Shown: positions 25,310 to 34,453, numbered from the stretch's first letter. The stretch: DNA of 64,000 nucleotides from CAINVV01 sp963663675 (GCA_963663675.1 OY760498.1:992001-1056000); one strand, 5' to 3'. Notes: generated by a model not told the origin, from the letters alone. Made by a program: numbers and translations.

Positions 25310-25372
25310 TTTGATTTCAATCTTCACTACCGGTTAGCCAAAAATCCAAAATCCAAATTCGAAAATCCAAAA

Positions 25373-25404
25373 TTGAAAATACTTCCGGATTGCTTGTATC
25401 TTTG
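25373..25404 (+). promoter_or_regulatory. Promoter of the nitroreductase gene
   Basis: TTG (25373-25375), a 21-nt spacer and TATCTTTG (25397-25404) fit the Bacteroidota promoter form. The start codon chosen for the downstream gene (25421) lies 17 nt past the -7 element. The preceding 35 bases hold three imperfect copies of AAAATCCAAA. Confidence 0.6.
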
Positions 25405-25420
25405 CAACAAAACTGATGTT

Positions 25421-26164
25421 ATGCTGGATATTCTGTTAAAACACCGCACCATCCGAAAATATACGGATGATGATATACCGGAGGAACTTCTGTCCCGTAT
25501 CCTGGAAGCCGGGTGCCGGGCCTCAACTACAGGGAATATGCAGGTTTACAGCATTGTTGTTAACCGGGATGCAGAGATGAAAAAAATGCTGGCGGGATGT
25601 CACTTTAATCAGCCTATGGTCGAGAAAGCTCCTGTTGTATTGACATTTTGCGCCGATTTCAACCGGTTTAACCTGTGGTGCAAACAGAACAAGGCGGAAC
25701 CCGGTTATAATAATTTCCTCTCTTTTTTCACAGCGGCAATTGATGCCCTCCTGGTAGCACAGAATGTTTGTGTAGCAGCTGAAAGTGAGGGTCTTGGAAT
25801 ATGTTATCTTGGTACAACAACCTATCTTGCCGGCAAAATCATTGACATACTCATGCTCCCCTCAGGTGTAGTGCCTGTTACAACCGTAACCATCGGCTGG
25901 CCTGCAGAAGATCCGCCATTGGTGGATCGTCTGGGTTTGGAGGCTGTAGTGCACAATGAGACATACAAAAATTACTCAGTTGAAGATATCAGCCATATTT
26001 ATGCTGCAAAGGAGGCATTGCCTGAGAATCATAAGTTTGTGGCTGAGAATCAAAAAGAGACATTGGCGCAGGTATTTACAGATATTCGTTACAAGAAGGC
26101 TGACAACGAACTATTCTCAGGAATGCTTCTGGAAGTGCTGAAACAACAGGGATTTATGCATTGA
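25421..26164 (+). CDS. Nitroreductase-family FMN oxidoreductase
   Basis: A 247-residue member of the nitroreductase family, which uses FMN and NAD(P)H to reduce nitro compounds, quinones or flavins. The N-terminus LLKHRTIRKYTDDDIPEELL and AGCRASTTGNMQ give the FMN phosphate contacts typical of the NfsA-like branch. The central VAAESEGLGICYLG and TIGWPAEDPPLVDR also fit. The frame is open 16 codons upstream, but a consensus promoter occupies that region, so ATG 25421 is chosen. The natural substrate is unknown. The next gene starts 25 bp downstream. Confidence 0.85.
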   Translation: MLDILLKHRTIRKYTDDDIPEELLSRILEAGCRASTTGNMQVYSIVVNRDAEMKKMLAGCHFNQPMVEKAPVVLTFCADFNRFNLWCKQNKAEPGYNNFLSFFTAAIDALLVAQNVCVAAESEGLGICYLGTTTYLAGKIIDILMLPSGVVPVTTVTIGWPAEDPPLVDRLGLEAVVHNETYKNYSVEDISHIYAAKEALPENHKFVAENQKETLAQVFTDIRYKKADNELFSGMLLEVLKQQGFMH

Positions 26165-26189
26165 AGCGAAAATTCGGTGTGGGATAAAA

Positions 26190-26972
26190 ATGATGATTAA
26201 AAAAAACAAATATAAGGTTGCACCCGGTTTTGAGACACTGGAGAGTTGGGTAAAAAATTTACCTGATTTTTTTGCTGTTAGCGGAACAACAATTTTTAAA
26301 GACAGAAATGAAGTTAAAGTATTTGAGGAACAAGGTTGGGAGCTGAATGTCAAAGCTTTTAAGATACCAAACCCGGTAAACCGAATTGCTTACGTTTATT
26401 TCAGAGGGTCGAAGGCTGCGCGTTCATTTCAGAATGCACTGCGATTCACTGATGCCGGGGCATCAACACCCAGGCCGGTCGCTTATCTTGAGTGTTTGTC
26501 AAATGGCAGGCTGAGTGAAAGTTATTATATTTCACTGAACTATCAGACTGATTTCACGGTGCGGGATGTACTGAACAACCTGATTCCTGACAAGGAAAAT
26601 ATCCTCATTCAGTGGATTCGCTTTACCTGGCAGCATTTGCATCAGCAAGGTATCTATCATCTGGATTATTCTCCGGGCAATACACTGATCAAGAGAAACG
26701 GACAACAGTATAATTTTGCTATTGTGGATCTTAACAGGATGAAATTTGCCCCAGTAAGTTTTGAAAAGGGAGTTCGGAATTTTCGGCAGCTGGATACCGA
26801 TGAAGAGACTCTCCGGTTGATTGCTTCAGAGTATGCCTCACTGTGCGGGGAACCTGCCGGGAAGGCTGTTGAAATATTGTTGCGGTTCGATCAACGCAAC
26901 AAGGCATTTCGCCGGCGGAAAAACAATTTTAAAGAGAAAGTCAGAACTATTTTAAAGCCAATTCAGAACTGA
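26190..26972 (+). CDS. WaaP/InaA-like lipopolysaccharide kinase family protein
   Basis: A 260-residue protein with a protein-kinase-like fold of the type that phosphorylates Kdo or heptose in lipopolysaccharide. The catalytic loop is HLDYSPGNTLI (residues 157-167) with the Asp and Asn of the HxDxxxxN motif, and the metal-binding loop is IVDLNRMKF (178-186) in place of DFG. GSKAARSFQNAL (73-84) resembles the SKA(x)RxW segment of this family. Start choice between 26190 and 26193 is open (MM). A glycosyltransferase of the heptosyltransferase family is convergent just downstream, in line with surface-glycan assembly. Confidence 0.78.
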   Translation: MMIKKNKYKVAPGFETLESWVKNLPDFFAVSGTTIFKDRNEVKVFEEQGWELNVKAFKIPNPVNRIAYVYFRGSKAARSFQNALRFTDAGASTPRPVAYLECLSNGRLSESYYISLNYQTDFTVRDVLNNLIPDKENILIQWIRFTWQHLHQQGIYHLDYSPGNTLIKRNGQQYNFAIVDLNRMKFAPVSFEKGVRNFRQLDTDEETLRLIASEYASLCGEPAGKAVEILLRFDQRNKAFRRRKNNFKEKVRTILKPIQN

Positions 26973-27038
26973 TTTTGATCCGGGGAGTTGAAGTCGTAAG
27001 AAATTAGTTGCGGTCGACTTTTAATTGCCCTTTTTTCT

Positions 27039-28106
27039 TCAGCCTTTTTGATTTTTTTGGGTCAATACGTCAAGTTTCACTAATTTTTCGTAAACGTCGG
27101 ATGCTTTAATCAATTCCATACACCTGATTGTCGGATAGATGCAGGGTTTTCCACCGAAGACGGAGCAAGGCCGGCAGGTTAATATACCTTCAGGTGGCTG
27201 AATGTGGTATTCTTCAGGTTGGCCGATAGCAGAAAATCCAAAAGCAGGATGGGTACCTCCCCAGACAGATATAGTTCTGACTCCTGATAATGAAGCAAGG
27301 TGCATGTTGGAGGAATCCATGGCTATCATCAGATCCAACATGCGAATCATGGCAATTTCTTCAGAAAGAGTAAATTTCCCTGCAACCAGGTGAACGTTTT
27401 CGCTGTGTTTTTCCAATTGCTTCAGAAGTTTGATCTCTTTCTCTCCACCTCCAAACAAGAAAAAAACCGCCTTGTGGTTTTGGTTAATCAGGGATATCAG
27501 TTCTTTAAAATTTTCAATTCCCCAGATTTTTGGTCCTGTATTGGCAAAGGGGGAAAGTCCGATTTTGAGGTATTCCTTTTCAGGTATTTTGCCCAGTAGG
27601 AAGCTCCGGGCACTTTGAAACGCTTCTGTTGAATAATCGATATAAGGCGCTTTTCCTATTTGGGCCGTTATTCCTGCCTTATTAAAGGTATCAGCATATC
27701 TTTGAATTGAGTGAGGAAGGAAAGTGATTTTTTTAGTTTTGATCAGCCGGTTTTTTGCACTTCTTCCTTTATCGATTGAAAAGACGGGAGTCCCGCTTAA
27801 TCTAAAGAAAATGGACAATATTTTTGTGCGGAGAACAGAATGCAAATCGACAACATCTTCAAAAGGCCCCATTTTCCTGAGTGTTTTGAAAAGACGGTAT
27901 AACCCTTTGATTCCCTTGTGTTTCCCTTCGAGATTTGGGAAATATAATTTTACTCGTGGTATCCCAAAAAAGAAAGGAGCAAAAAAGGGCCTTGTCACCA
28001 AAGTGATATGCAGATCACTGTTCGTTTCAATGACATTGCGGATTACCGGGACAGTCAGTGCAACATCACCCATGGCTGAGAGTCGAAAGACTAATACTTT
28101 CTTCAA
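27039..28106 (-). CDS. Glycosyltransferase family 9 (heptosyltransferase-like)
   Basis: A 355-residue GT9 enzyme, a family that adds ADP-heptose or related sugars to the lipopolysaccharide core on the cytoplasmic face of the inner membrane. The start KKVLVFRLSAMGDVALTVPV is the family signature. The C-terminal nucleotide-sugar site is seen in LDLMIAMDSSNMHLASLSGV and SVWGGTHPAFGF. A cysteine group near the end (CRPCSVFGGKPC) is common in this branch. It forms a unit with the short gene 57 bp upstream on the same strand. Donor and acceptor are unknown. Confidence 0.88.
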   Translation of the reverse strand: MKKVLVFRLSAMGDVALTVPVIRNVIETNSDLHITLVTRPFFAPFFFGIPRVKLYFPNLEGKHKGIKGLYRLFKTLRKMGPFEDVVDLHSVLRTKILSIFFRLSGTPVFSIDKGRSAKNRLIKTKKITFLPHSIQRYADTFNKAGITAQIGKAPYIDYSTEAFQSARSFLLGKIPEKEYLKIGLSPFANTGPKIWGIENFKELISLINQNHKAVFFLFGGGEKEIKLLKQLEKHSENVHLVAGKFTLSEEIAMIRMLDLMIAMDSSNMHLASLSGVRTISVWGGTHPAFGFSAIGQPEEYHIQPPEGILTCRPCSVFGGKPCIYPTIRCMELIKASDVYEKLVKLDVLTQKNQKG

Positions 28107-28163
28107 TTCGGTCGGATTTTAAAGTTGAGGATTTTTAAGGTTGGTCATAAAGTAATTGAAGTG

Positions 28164-28538
28164 CTATTTGTACTCCTCGTAACTCTTCTCCTCAAAGAGC
28201 TGTGATCCTGTAACCTCGTTTATTTTTCGTTTTACATCAGAGCGTTCATCATTGATGAAATATACAGAACGTGCGGTCTGTATAAAATTTTCACCAAAAT
28301 CCTTTGCACGCTCCAGATCACGTATATGGTCTTCAATTTCCCATAAACGTCCATTTATTTCGTAAAGCTTGCGGTATAACGCATGAGACTTATCCATTAT
28401 TGAGTTCATGCACCGGTTAACCTCTTCATATTCATTCTTAAGATTGATCAGTTTTGCTTCATCCTTAATTTTCTCAAGCTTGATTTCCAGGATAGTCAGT
28501 TTATCGGCAATTTCCCCATTGGATACTTCTATCTTCAT
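28164..28538 (-). CDS. Small conserved protein of unknown function
   Basis: A 124-residue, charged, mostly helical protein that starts KIEVSNGEIADKLTILEIKL. This opening matches a conserved uncharacterised family that I recall as DUF6165, but the family name is from memory. The middle (residues 20-90) is coiled-coil-like with many Glu, Lys and Arg residues. It precedes the GT9 gene by 57 bp on the same strand, and such proteins are often found in sugar-transferase clusters, so a role in glycan assembly is possible but unproven. Confidence 0.6.
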   Translation of the reverse strand: MKIEVSNGEIADKLTILEIKLEKIKDEAKLINLKNEYEEVNRCMNSIMDKSHALYRKLYEINGRLWEIEDHIRDLERAKDFGENFIQTARSVYFINDERSDVKRKINEVTGSQLFEEKSYEEYK

Positions 28539-28554
28539 CTCCAGATTTTTTTAC

Positions 28555-28562
28555 AAAAATAG
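28555..28562 (-). promoter_or_regulatory. Candidate -7 element for the small gene-GT9 unit
   Basis: TATTTTTG on the minus strand matches TAnnTTTG and lies 16 nt before the start at 28538, with a GGAG just before the ATG. The -33 position is poorly conserved. Confidence 0.4.
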
Positions 28563-28582
28563 CATTAAATCTTTTCTTTTTT

Positions 28583-29350
28583 TCAGGGCTGGGGATTCCG
28601 GTATACATCCCTGGCAGAGCCTTGTGCAGTGGGCATTATCAACACATCGTCGATATTGACATGTGCAGGACGTGTGATGAGGAAGAGTATCGTTTCAGCT
28701 ATATCATCCGGAGAAAGAGGTGTCATACCCTTGTAAACACCTTTTGCACGTTCATCATCACCTTTGAAGCGAACATTTGAAAATTCAGTGTCAACCATTC
28801 CGGGTGCGATTGTGCCCACCTTGATTCCATAAGGCAGAAGTTCTATCCGCATGGCGTGAGAAATTGCCTGGACGGCGTGTTTAGTACCGCAATAAACACC
28901 TCCCATCGGATAGGCTTCTTTTCCTGCAAGGGATGAGATATTGATGATATGGCCTTTTTTCCGCTCCTTCATCCAGGGCGTTATCTTTCTGCACATATAA
29001 AGTAACCCTTTGACGTTGGTATCAATCATTCTTTCCCAATCGTCAATTTCACCATTGTCGACCGTGTCCATGCCAACTGCCAGTCCTGCATTGTTAATCA
29101 GAACATCTATGGCTTTCCAGTTTTCCGGAAGTGAATCAAGAGCAGTCTGAACTTGTGCCAGTTTCCTGACATCAAAACAAAGAAGCAGGCATTTTACTTT
29201 ATATTTTGAGGAAAGTTCGTGTTCCTGTTCGACCAGCCGCTTGTTTCTTCTTCCTGTAAGAATCAGGTCAAATCCGTTGGAAGCCAGGAGATGTGAAGTA
29301 GCAGCTCCAATTCCTGAAGTTGCACCGGTAATGAGCGCGATTTTTGGCAT
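28583..29350 (-). CDS. Short-chain dehydrogenase (YdfG-like)
   Basis: A 255-residue classical SDR, NADP-dependent by resemblance to the YdfG 3-hydroxy-acid dehydrogenase group. The cofactor site is TGATSGIG (residues 8-15), followed by LINNAGLAVG near 85-94. The catalytic residues are the Ser in INISSLAG and the Tyr and Lys in VYCGTKHAV. RNKR after beta-strand 2 (residues 36-39) suggests NADP preference. It stands alone, divergent from the AIRS-like gene. Substrate unknown. Confidence 0.9.
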   Translation of the reverse strand: MPKIALITGATSGIGAATSHLLASNGFDLILTGRRNKRLVEQEHELSSKYKVKCLLLCFDVRKLAQVQTALDSLPENWKAIDVLINNAGLAVGMDTVDNGEIDDWERMIDTNVKGLLYMCRKITPWMKERKKGHIINISSLAGKEAYPMGGVYCGTKHAVQAISHAMRIELLPYGIKVGTIAPGMVDTEFSNVRFKGDDERAKGVYKGMTPLSPDDIAETILFLITRPAHVNIDDVLIMPTAQGSARDVYRNPQP

Positions 29351-29781
29351 AATAACTTTGTTTTATTAGGCTAAAATATAAAAAAATGAGATGGTATTTC
29401 CCGGCGATTTCCGGAAAATATTTGTTACAGATAATCAGAACGTATTTCATGACTTAATATTTTATATTTAAGTTGCTGACTGTGATTAGCATATTGTTTC
29501 CATTATCCCGTTTGGTGATTTTCCATCCTGCACGTTTGATTCATGAATAACATTGTTAAAATACTGAATATAAGTGCTTAAAATTGGGAATCACAAATGT
29601 TTTGCATCACCTTTTGCTGGCTTTGACCAGGCTCGTTTCATGTGTATATAATTTGTTTTTTTAATTGCCACCTGGATCGAAGAATGTGAAACAAATACCC
29701 ACGTAATCATTTTCGGTTGGTTATCATTCATCAAGATGTGTATTTCATCTAATCAACTATCTTTGTTGAAAAATTTACACC
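29351..29781. other. 431-bp intergenic region between divergent genes
   Basis: AT-rich divergent region. It holds a TATCTTTG -7-like element at 29758-29765 for the plus-strand gene and a TATATTTT stretch suitable for the minus-strand SDR. I see no other structure, repeat or open frame. Confidence 0.5.
29758..29765 (+). promoter_or_regulatory. Candidate -7 element for the AIRS-menG-porT unit
   Basis: TATCTTTG matches TAnnTTTG 16 nt before the ATG at 29782. The -33 region shows only TGTG, so this is a moderate prediction. Confidence 0.45.
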
Positions 29782-30840
29782 ATGGAAATGAGTGAAAATA
29801 GCCCGAAACCTTTTACAATAGATCAGATACCTGAACCGGAAGACCTGCAAAGCGTTATATATTCAATGCTTGCCATTCCTCATCTTTCACCCGTCAATAT
29901 TTTCAATGAGTTTGCAGCCCCGGATCCGGATCCAGCCCTGGTAGGTAATGACAATTCAGATGATTCAGGCATCTTTCAGCTGGATGAAGATGAAAAATTC
30001 TATTCCCTGACGATATATGCAGATCATCGCCGGCTCGCAGTTGATCCTTTTGATGCAGCACAGATTCTAGTTGCCAAAGCAGTCAGGAGACTGGTTTGCT
30101 ATGGTGCAGAACCTGTTTCTATCAGCAGTTTCATAAACCACGTAGAGTTTGCCAACCCTATTGCTCAGGAGATGGTTATGGCTGCCCGTCTCGGACTTGA
30201 TGCTGCTGCCAAGAGTTTTAACCTGAAATTTTCGCAAAGAAAGTTACATTATGATTACTCCGGTGATGGAGGTTTTGTCCCGCCAACACTTATAATAAGT
30301 CTTTTCGGAAAACTCAGGAGCAGGGAAAAACTTCTTCAACCAAGATTCAGAAAAAAAGGTGACAATCTTTTGCTGATAGGCCGTTCATACAATGACGTCA
30401 ATGCTTCTGAATATCTTGAGTTCTATCACGAAATTAAAGACTGGCCTTTGATGAAATTTAGCCTATCAACCGAAAGCCGTTTGTCGGAAACAATGAAAGA
30501 GGTGATAAATAAGGACCTTGTGATTTCTGCAAGCCCAGTCGGTATTGGTGGTCTGTTTTTCACGCTGTTGCGCAGTGCATTGCCTAATGATCTTGGATTC
30601 GACATTACTACAGATGCGGAGATCAGAGGCGATGCTTTCCTTTTTGGGGAGTGCATGGGAAGGTATGTTGTAACAGTGTCCAAAGAAAAAGAAGATGAAT
30701 TTGTAGATTATCTTTTTGACCGTAAGATTCCGGTTATGACACTTGGCCATGTCACCAAGGGCGAAATCCGGATCGATGATGAGTCTATGGGCTTTGTAGA
30801 CAAAGGGATGGTGAGTGAAACACTGGAAGATTTTGAATGA
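29782..30840 (+). CDS. AIR synthase/PurL-related protein
   Basis: A 352-residue protein with the two-domain AIR-synthase fold seen in PurM and in each half of FGAM synthase (PurL). Segments such as DPFDAAQILVAKAVRRLVCYGAEPVSIS and the FANPIAQEMVMAARLGLDAA helix resemble the PurL ATP-binding half, and VISASPVGIGGLFFTLLRSA resembles its Gly-rich C-terminal domain (the long stretch is cited by its conserved parts only). It is too short to be PurL and lacks the glutaminase. Its last codons overlap the menG start by 4 bases (ATGA), so translation is coupled. Enzymatic activity is uncertain; several ATP-site residues cannot be confirmed by eye. Confidence 0.65.
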   Translation: MEMSENSPKPFTIDQIPEPEDLQSVIYSMLAIPHLSPVNIFNEFAAPDPDPALVGNDNSDDSGIFQLDEDEKFYSLTIYADHRRLAVDPFDAAQILVAKAVRRLVCYGAEPVSISSFINHVEFANPIAQEMVMAARLGLDAAAKSFNLKFSQRKLHYDYSGDGGFVPPTLIISLFGKLRSREKLLQPRFRKKGDNLLLIGRSYNDVNASEYLEFYHEIKDWPLMKFSLSTESRLSETMKEVINKDLVISASPVGIGGLFFTLLRSALPNDLGFDITTDAEIRGDAFLFGECMGRYVVTVSKEKEDEFVDYLFDRKIPVMTLGHVTKGEIRIDDESMGFVDKGMVSETLEDFE

Positions 30841-31565
30841 GAGAAGTAAAACCATACAGGGATTCTTCTGCCGGTAAGAAAGTGCAGATCGCCACCATGT
30901 TTGATAGTATTGCGCCGAAATATGATTTCCTGAATCATACCCTTTCGTTCGGCATTGATAAAATGTGGCGGCGAAAAGCTATCAGGCTGATTTCAGGCAA
31001 ATCTCCTGAAACCATCCTGGATGTTGCCACAGGCACCGGCGATTTTGCCATTGCAGCTTTGAAATCAGGTGCCCGGAAAGTTACCGGCATAGATATTTCC
31101 AGGGAAATGATAGCGGTTGGGCAGGATAAGCTCAGGAAAATGGGTCTGGAAGAAAAAATCACCCTGATGACGGGAGATTCTGAAGATATACAATTTCCGG
31201 ATAAGTCTTTTGATGTTGCTACGGTTGCATTTGGTGTCAGAAATTTTGAAAACTTGTCCAGGGGATTATCTGAACTCTACAGGGTACTGAAATCCGGAGG
31301 AACCCTATGTGTCCTGGAGTTTTCCAATCCCCGTCAGCCGCTGGTCAGGTTTGGTTACCGAATTTATTCAAAGAATCTGATGCCCTGGTTCGGAAGAATT
31401 GTTTCTGGTGATAAATCGGCTTATACATATTTGCCTGAATCTGTTGAAGAATTTCCGGATGGAGAAAAATTCATTACTTTTATGAAGGAATCCGGGTTTG
31501 TACAGATTACGGAATATCGTCTAACCTTTGGTATAGCAACCATCTACATCGGGAAGAAAAACTGA
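30837..31565 (+). CDS. ubiE: Demethylmenaquinone methyltransferase
   Basis: SAM-dependent C-methyltransferase (MenG/UbiE), the last step in menaquinone synthesis, acting at the inner membrane. The 242-residue protein has the family signature YDFLNHTLSFGID near residue 30, motif I VATGTGDFAIAAL, and the late DKSAYTYLPESVEEFP segment that is specific to UbiE/MenG. It overlaps the AIRS-like gene by 4 bases and precedes a porT-like gene by 84 bp. Since Bacteroidota use menaquinone, that is the expected substrate. Confidence 0.96.
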   Translation: MREVKPYRDSSAGKKVQIATMFDSIAPKYDFLNHTLSFGIDKMWRRKAIRLISGKSPETILDVATGTGDFAIAALKSGARKVTGIDISREMIAVGQDKLRKMGLEEKITLMTGDSEDIQFPDKSFDVATVAFGVRNFENLSRGLSELYRVLKSGGTLCVLEFSNPRQPLVRFGYRIYSKNLMPWFGRIVSGDKSAYTYLPESVEEFPDGEKFITFMKESGFVQITEYRLTFGIATIYIGKKN

Positions 31566-31649
31566 AACGGCAGCGAAGAATCAGGGAAGAGCATACCTGG
31601 TATTCGCCGGGAATCGTTTAAAGGATTAAAGAATAAACAGAACTGAGAA

Positions 31650-32480
31650 ATGAGAAAAAGGACCAGGGTCAGTTTGATCGTATTTTTGCTTCTTCTGTCT
31701 GGAGTGTATTGTCCTTTGTCTGCGCAACTGACCCAGGACAAAAATCTCTCTCGTTTTGATGACCGGACGATACATTTTGGGTTCTATCTTGGAGTCAATA
31801 CGATGGACTACAGGTTTGCCCATTATTCTGATGTTATGCAGAATCCCGTCTTTAACCAGAATCCCGGCTTGGATCAGTATGCGGCAAATTATTACCAGGG
31901 AATTCGTTCATTCAGGGTGGAGTGTTATCCTTTGAAACCCGGATTTACTGTTGGTGGTGTTTTAAATTTAAGGATGAACGATGTTGTCGATTTTCGTTTT
32001 ACTCCGGGTATGTCCCTTGGCAGCAGACAGTTAATATTTTCAAAGAACATTGATAAGTATATAAGTGAACCTGCCATAGGCGGTACACTTTATCCATCGA
32101 TAACTCATGAACGCTATCTCACTACTCCGTCTGCCTATATTGATCTACCTATAGGTTTTAGATACAAGGGTTTGAGATACAATAATATAAGGCCGTATAT
32201 TTATGGTGGTGGAGCGTATAGGAGGGATCTTGAAAGCAAAAGGATATCTGAAAGTGTCTTGCATCTGAAGAGAAACGGATATTATGCCGAGGTTGCATTC
32301 GGCCTTGACACTTATTTCCCTTTTTTCAGGTTCACTACAGAGTTTAAATTTTCCTATGGATTGAATAATCTGTTAAGGCATGATACCACTCAGACCTCGC
32401 AATATTCCCTGCCTTATTATGGCTATGTACTGGAAAAATTGAATTCCAATATTTTCACCCTGATTTTTTATTTTGAATAA
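31650..32480 (+). CDS. porT: PorT-family outer-membrane protein (type IX secretion)
   Basis: A 276-residue protein with a Sec signal peptide (RVSLIVFLLLLSGVYCPLSAQ) and a beta-rich, aromatic-rich body typical of a small outer-membrane barrel. The pattern GFYLGVNTMDYRF, YYQGIRSFRVECYPLKPGF and YIDLPIGFRYKG resembles PorT/SprT, an outer-membrane component needed for type IX secretion and gliding. In several Bacteroidota porT follows ubiE, as here, which strengthens the call. The last residues FTLIFYFE end on an aromatic, as usual for barrel proteins. Confidence 0.83.
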   Translation: MRKRTRVSLIVFLLLLSGVYCPLSAQLTQDKNLSRFDDRTIHFGFYLGVNTMDYRFAHYSDVMQNPVFNQNPGLDQYAANYYQGIRSFRVECYPLKPGFTVGGVLNLRMNDVVDFRFTPGMSLGSRQLIFSKNIDKYISEPAIGGTLYPSITHERYLTTPSAYIDLPIGFRYKGLRYNNIRPYIYGGGAYRRDLESKRISESVLHLKRNGYYAEVAFGLDTYFPFFRFTTEFKFSYGLNNLLRHDTTQTSQYSLPYYGYVLEKLNSNIFTLIFYFE

Positions 32481-32890
32481 CCGGTTGATATCAGTTATTA
32501 CAAATATGTTCACTTGTACTGAACATAAATGAAGCCGGGATTTCCTTTTTCTCCGGTTATCCGTGATGTGAACAGAGTGTCCATAATCAATTTTATATTC
32601 TGATGAAAAGCTCTTGTTTGTAAATCATTATTTGGGATGGTCATGAAGATTAGCGCATTCCATCTGTCGTTTCAGAACAAATTGTAAACACATGAAACCC
32701 TCATGAACAAAAGCTCACAAAAGAAAATGTATAGTTGGCTGAGGGTTCCATTTGTCCATTGAAGATCAAAATTATTTTCTTATGAAACATCTGTGGACCA
32801 ATGTTCATATAACAGATGGCAACGAAGTTCTGCAAATCAAATCTTATTGCAGATGGTCCACTTGATAACTATTTAACAAGAGCATAGAAA
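32481..32890. other. 410-bp intergenic region with overlapping inverted repeats
   Basis: Lies between porT and the FAD dehydrogenase. Near its 3' end CATCTGT (32788-32794) pairs with ACAGATG (32812-32818), and GTGGACCA (32793-32800) pairs with TGGTCCAC (32854-32861). The two pairings share bases, so they exclude each other. I see no terminator, no full promoter consensus and no credible open frame in the rest. Confidence 0.45.
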
Positions 32891-34453
32891 ATGAAAAAAG
32901 AGCTTAATATATCTGTAACTCCTGCTGAGGCAGGAGAACCCGGACAACTCAAGAGTGCCGTTTCTTTTGCATTGAAAATTGACAAAGACCGGATCTATCA
33001 GATAAGGATTGTACGTCATTCCATTGATGCAAGAAATTCCAGAATCCGAATCAATCTCTCCCTCGAGATATTTATTGATGAAATACCTGAACCTGCAAGC
33101 AAACCTCATTTTAATTATCAGTATGTAGGCAATAAAAAGCCTGTAGTGATTGTAGGCGCAGGACCTGCAGGATTATTTGCCGCCCTGCATCTCATTGAAC
33201 TGGGTTTTAAACCAATTATTCTTGAAAGGGGTAAGAAAGTAAATGATCGAAAGAAGGATATTTCGGCAATACACAGGGAGCAGATTATTAATCCCGACTC
33301 AAACTATGGTTATGGAGAGGGAGGTGCCGGTACATTTTCTGACGGAAAACTGTATACACGTTCAAAAAAGAGGGGGGATGTTAGGAAAATCCTGGAAGTA
33401 CTGAATTTCCATGGGGCTCAGGATGAAATACTTGTGGAAGCACATCCGCATATTGGGACAAATGTTTTACCAAAGGTGATAGAGTCTATCAGGGAGACTA
33501 TTGAAAAGGCCGGAGGAGCCTATTATTTTAATTCCAGAGTTAAGGATCTTATCCTGCAGGATGACCGAATCAAAGGGGTTGTGTTGCAAAACGGGGACAG
33601 GGTGGAAGGATTGGCAGTTGTCCTGGCAACAGGACATTCAGCGAGGGATATCTATTATATTTTGCAAAAAAACAGGATCGAGCTAGAGGCAAAGACTTTT
33701 GCCATCGGCGTTCGTATCGAACACCCACAGGAGGTGATTGATAAAATCCAGTACCACGGTGTTGGCAGGGGAAAGTATCTGCCACCAGCTGCATATACCA
33801 TGGTTGAACAGGTGGGTGATCGTGGTGTTTACTCTTTTTGCATGTGTCCGGGAGGTGTAGTGGTTCCGGCAGCAACAGCTCCTTCAGAATTGGTTGTTAA
33901 CGGGATGTCCCCGTCGAGCCGGGGTGGTAAGTTTGCCAATTCCGGCATGGTGACAGAAATAAGGATGGAGGATATTCCAACGGAATTTCACCAGTTTGGG
34001 AATTTTGCAGGACTGGAGTTTCAGCAGGCAGTAGAAAAAAATTGCTTTATTGCTGCAGGTAGAAGTCAGTTGGCTCCGGCGCAAAGACTGTCAGATTTCG
34101 TCAACAACCGTTTGTCCGATTCATTGCCAGAAACCTCTTACAGGCCGGGCCTCACAAATTCCAATATGGGAAGCTGGCTGCCCGACATTGTCACAATGCG
34201 CTTAAGGGAGGGATTATTGAAAATGGGGAGAAAAAGCAACGGATACCTCACCAATGAAGCGATTGTTCTCGGAGCCGAAAGCAGAACATCTTCACCGCTC
34301 CGAATACCAAGATCAGAAGAGACTTTGGAACAACTTCAGATAAAGGGCCTTTTCCCGTGCGGGGAAGGTGCCGGGTACGCCGGGGGTATTGTCTCTTCAG
34401 CAGTTGATGGAGAGCGTGTGGCAGAAATGATCGGTCAGCTCTACAAATCCTGA
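32891..34453 (+). CDS. NAD(P)/FAD-dependent dehydrogenase (COG2509-like)
   Basis: A 520-residue flavoprotein. Residues 1-80 form a separate N-terminal domain with the family's LNISVTPAEAG opening. A Rossmann FAD site follows at about residues 84-100 (VVIVGAGPAGLFAALHL), then YGYGEGGAGTFSDGKL, a hallmark of this uncharacterised dehydrogenase group. The C-terminus LFPCGEGAGYAGGIVSSAVDG is the second FAD contact. Cellular role and substrate are unknown. The last two codons and stop (Lys-Ser-TGA) lie inside a 35-bp perfect inverted repeat shared with the convergent RNA methyltransferase gene. Confidence 0.85.
   Translation: MKKELNISVTPAEAGEPGQLKSAVSFALKIDKDRIYQIRIVRHSIDARNSRIRINLSLEIFIDEIPEPASKPHFNYQYVGNKKPVVIVGAGPAGLFAALHLIELGFKPIILERGKKVNDRKKDISAIHREQIINPDSNYGYGEGGAGTFSDGKLYTRSKKRGDVRKILEVLNFHGAQDEILVEAHPHIGTNVLPKVIESIRETIEKAGGAYYFNSRVKDLILQDDRIKGVVLQNGDRVEGLAVVLATGHSARDIYYILQKNRIELEAKTFAIGVRIEHPQEVIDKIQYHGVGRGKYLPPAAYTMVEQVGDRGVYSFCMCPGGVVVPAATAPSELVVNGMSPSSRGGKFANSGMVTEIRMEDIPTEFHQFGNFAGLEFQQAVEKNCFIAAGRSQLAPAQRLSDFVNNRLSDSLPETSYRPGLTNSNMGSWLPDIVTMRLREGLLKMGRKSNGYLTNEAIVLGAESRTSSPLRIPRSEETLEQLQIKGLFPCGEGAGYAGGIVSSAVDGERVAEMIGQLYKS

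Noticed and set aside
25338..25378. AAAATCCAAA repeats before the nitroreductase gene as a CRISPR-like or tandem repeat array
   Set aside because: Only about three imperfect 10-bp copies in an AT-rich spacer; no regular spacers. Probably simple-sequence drift.
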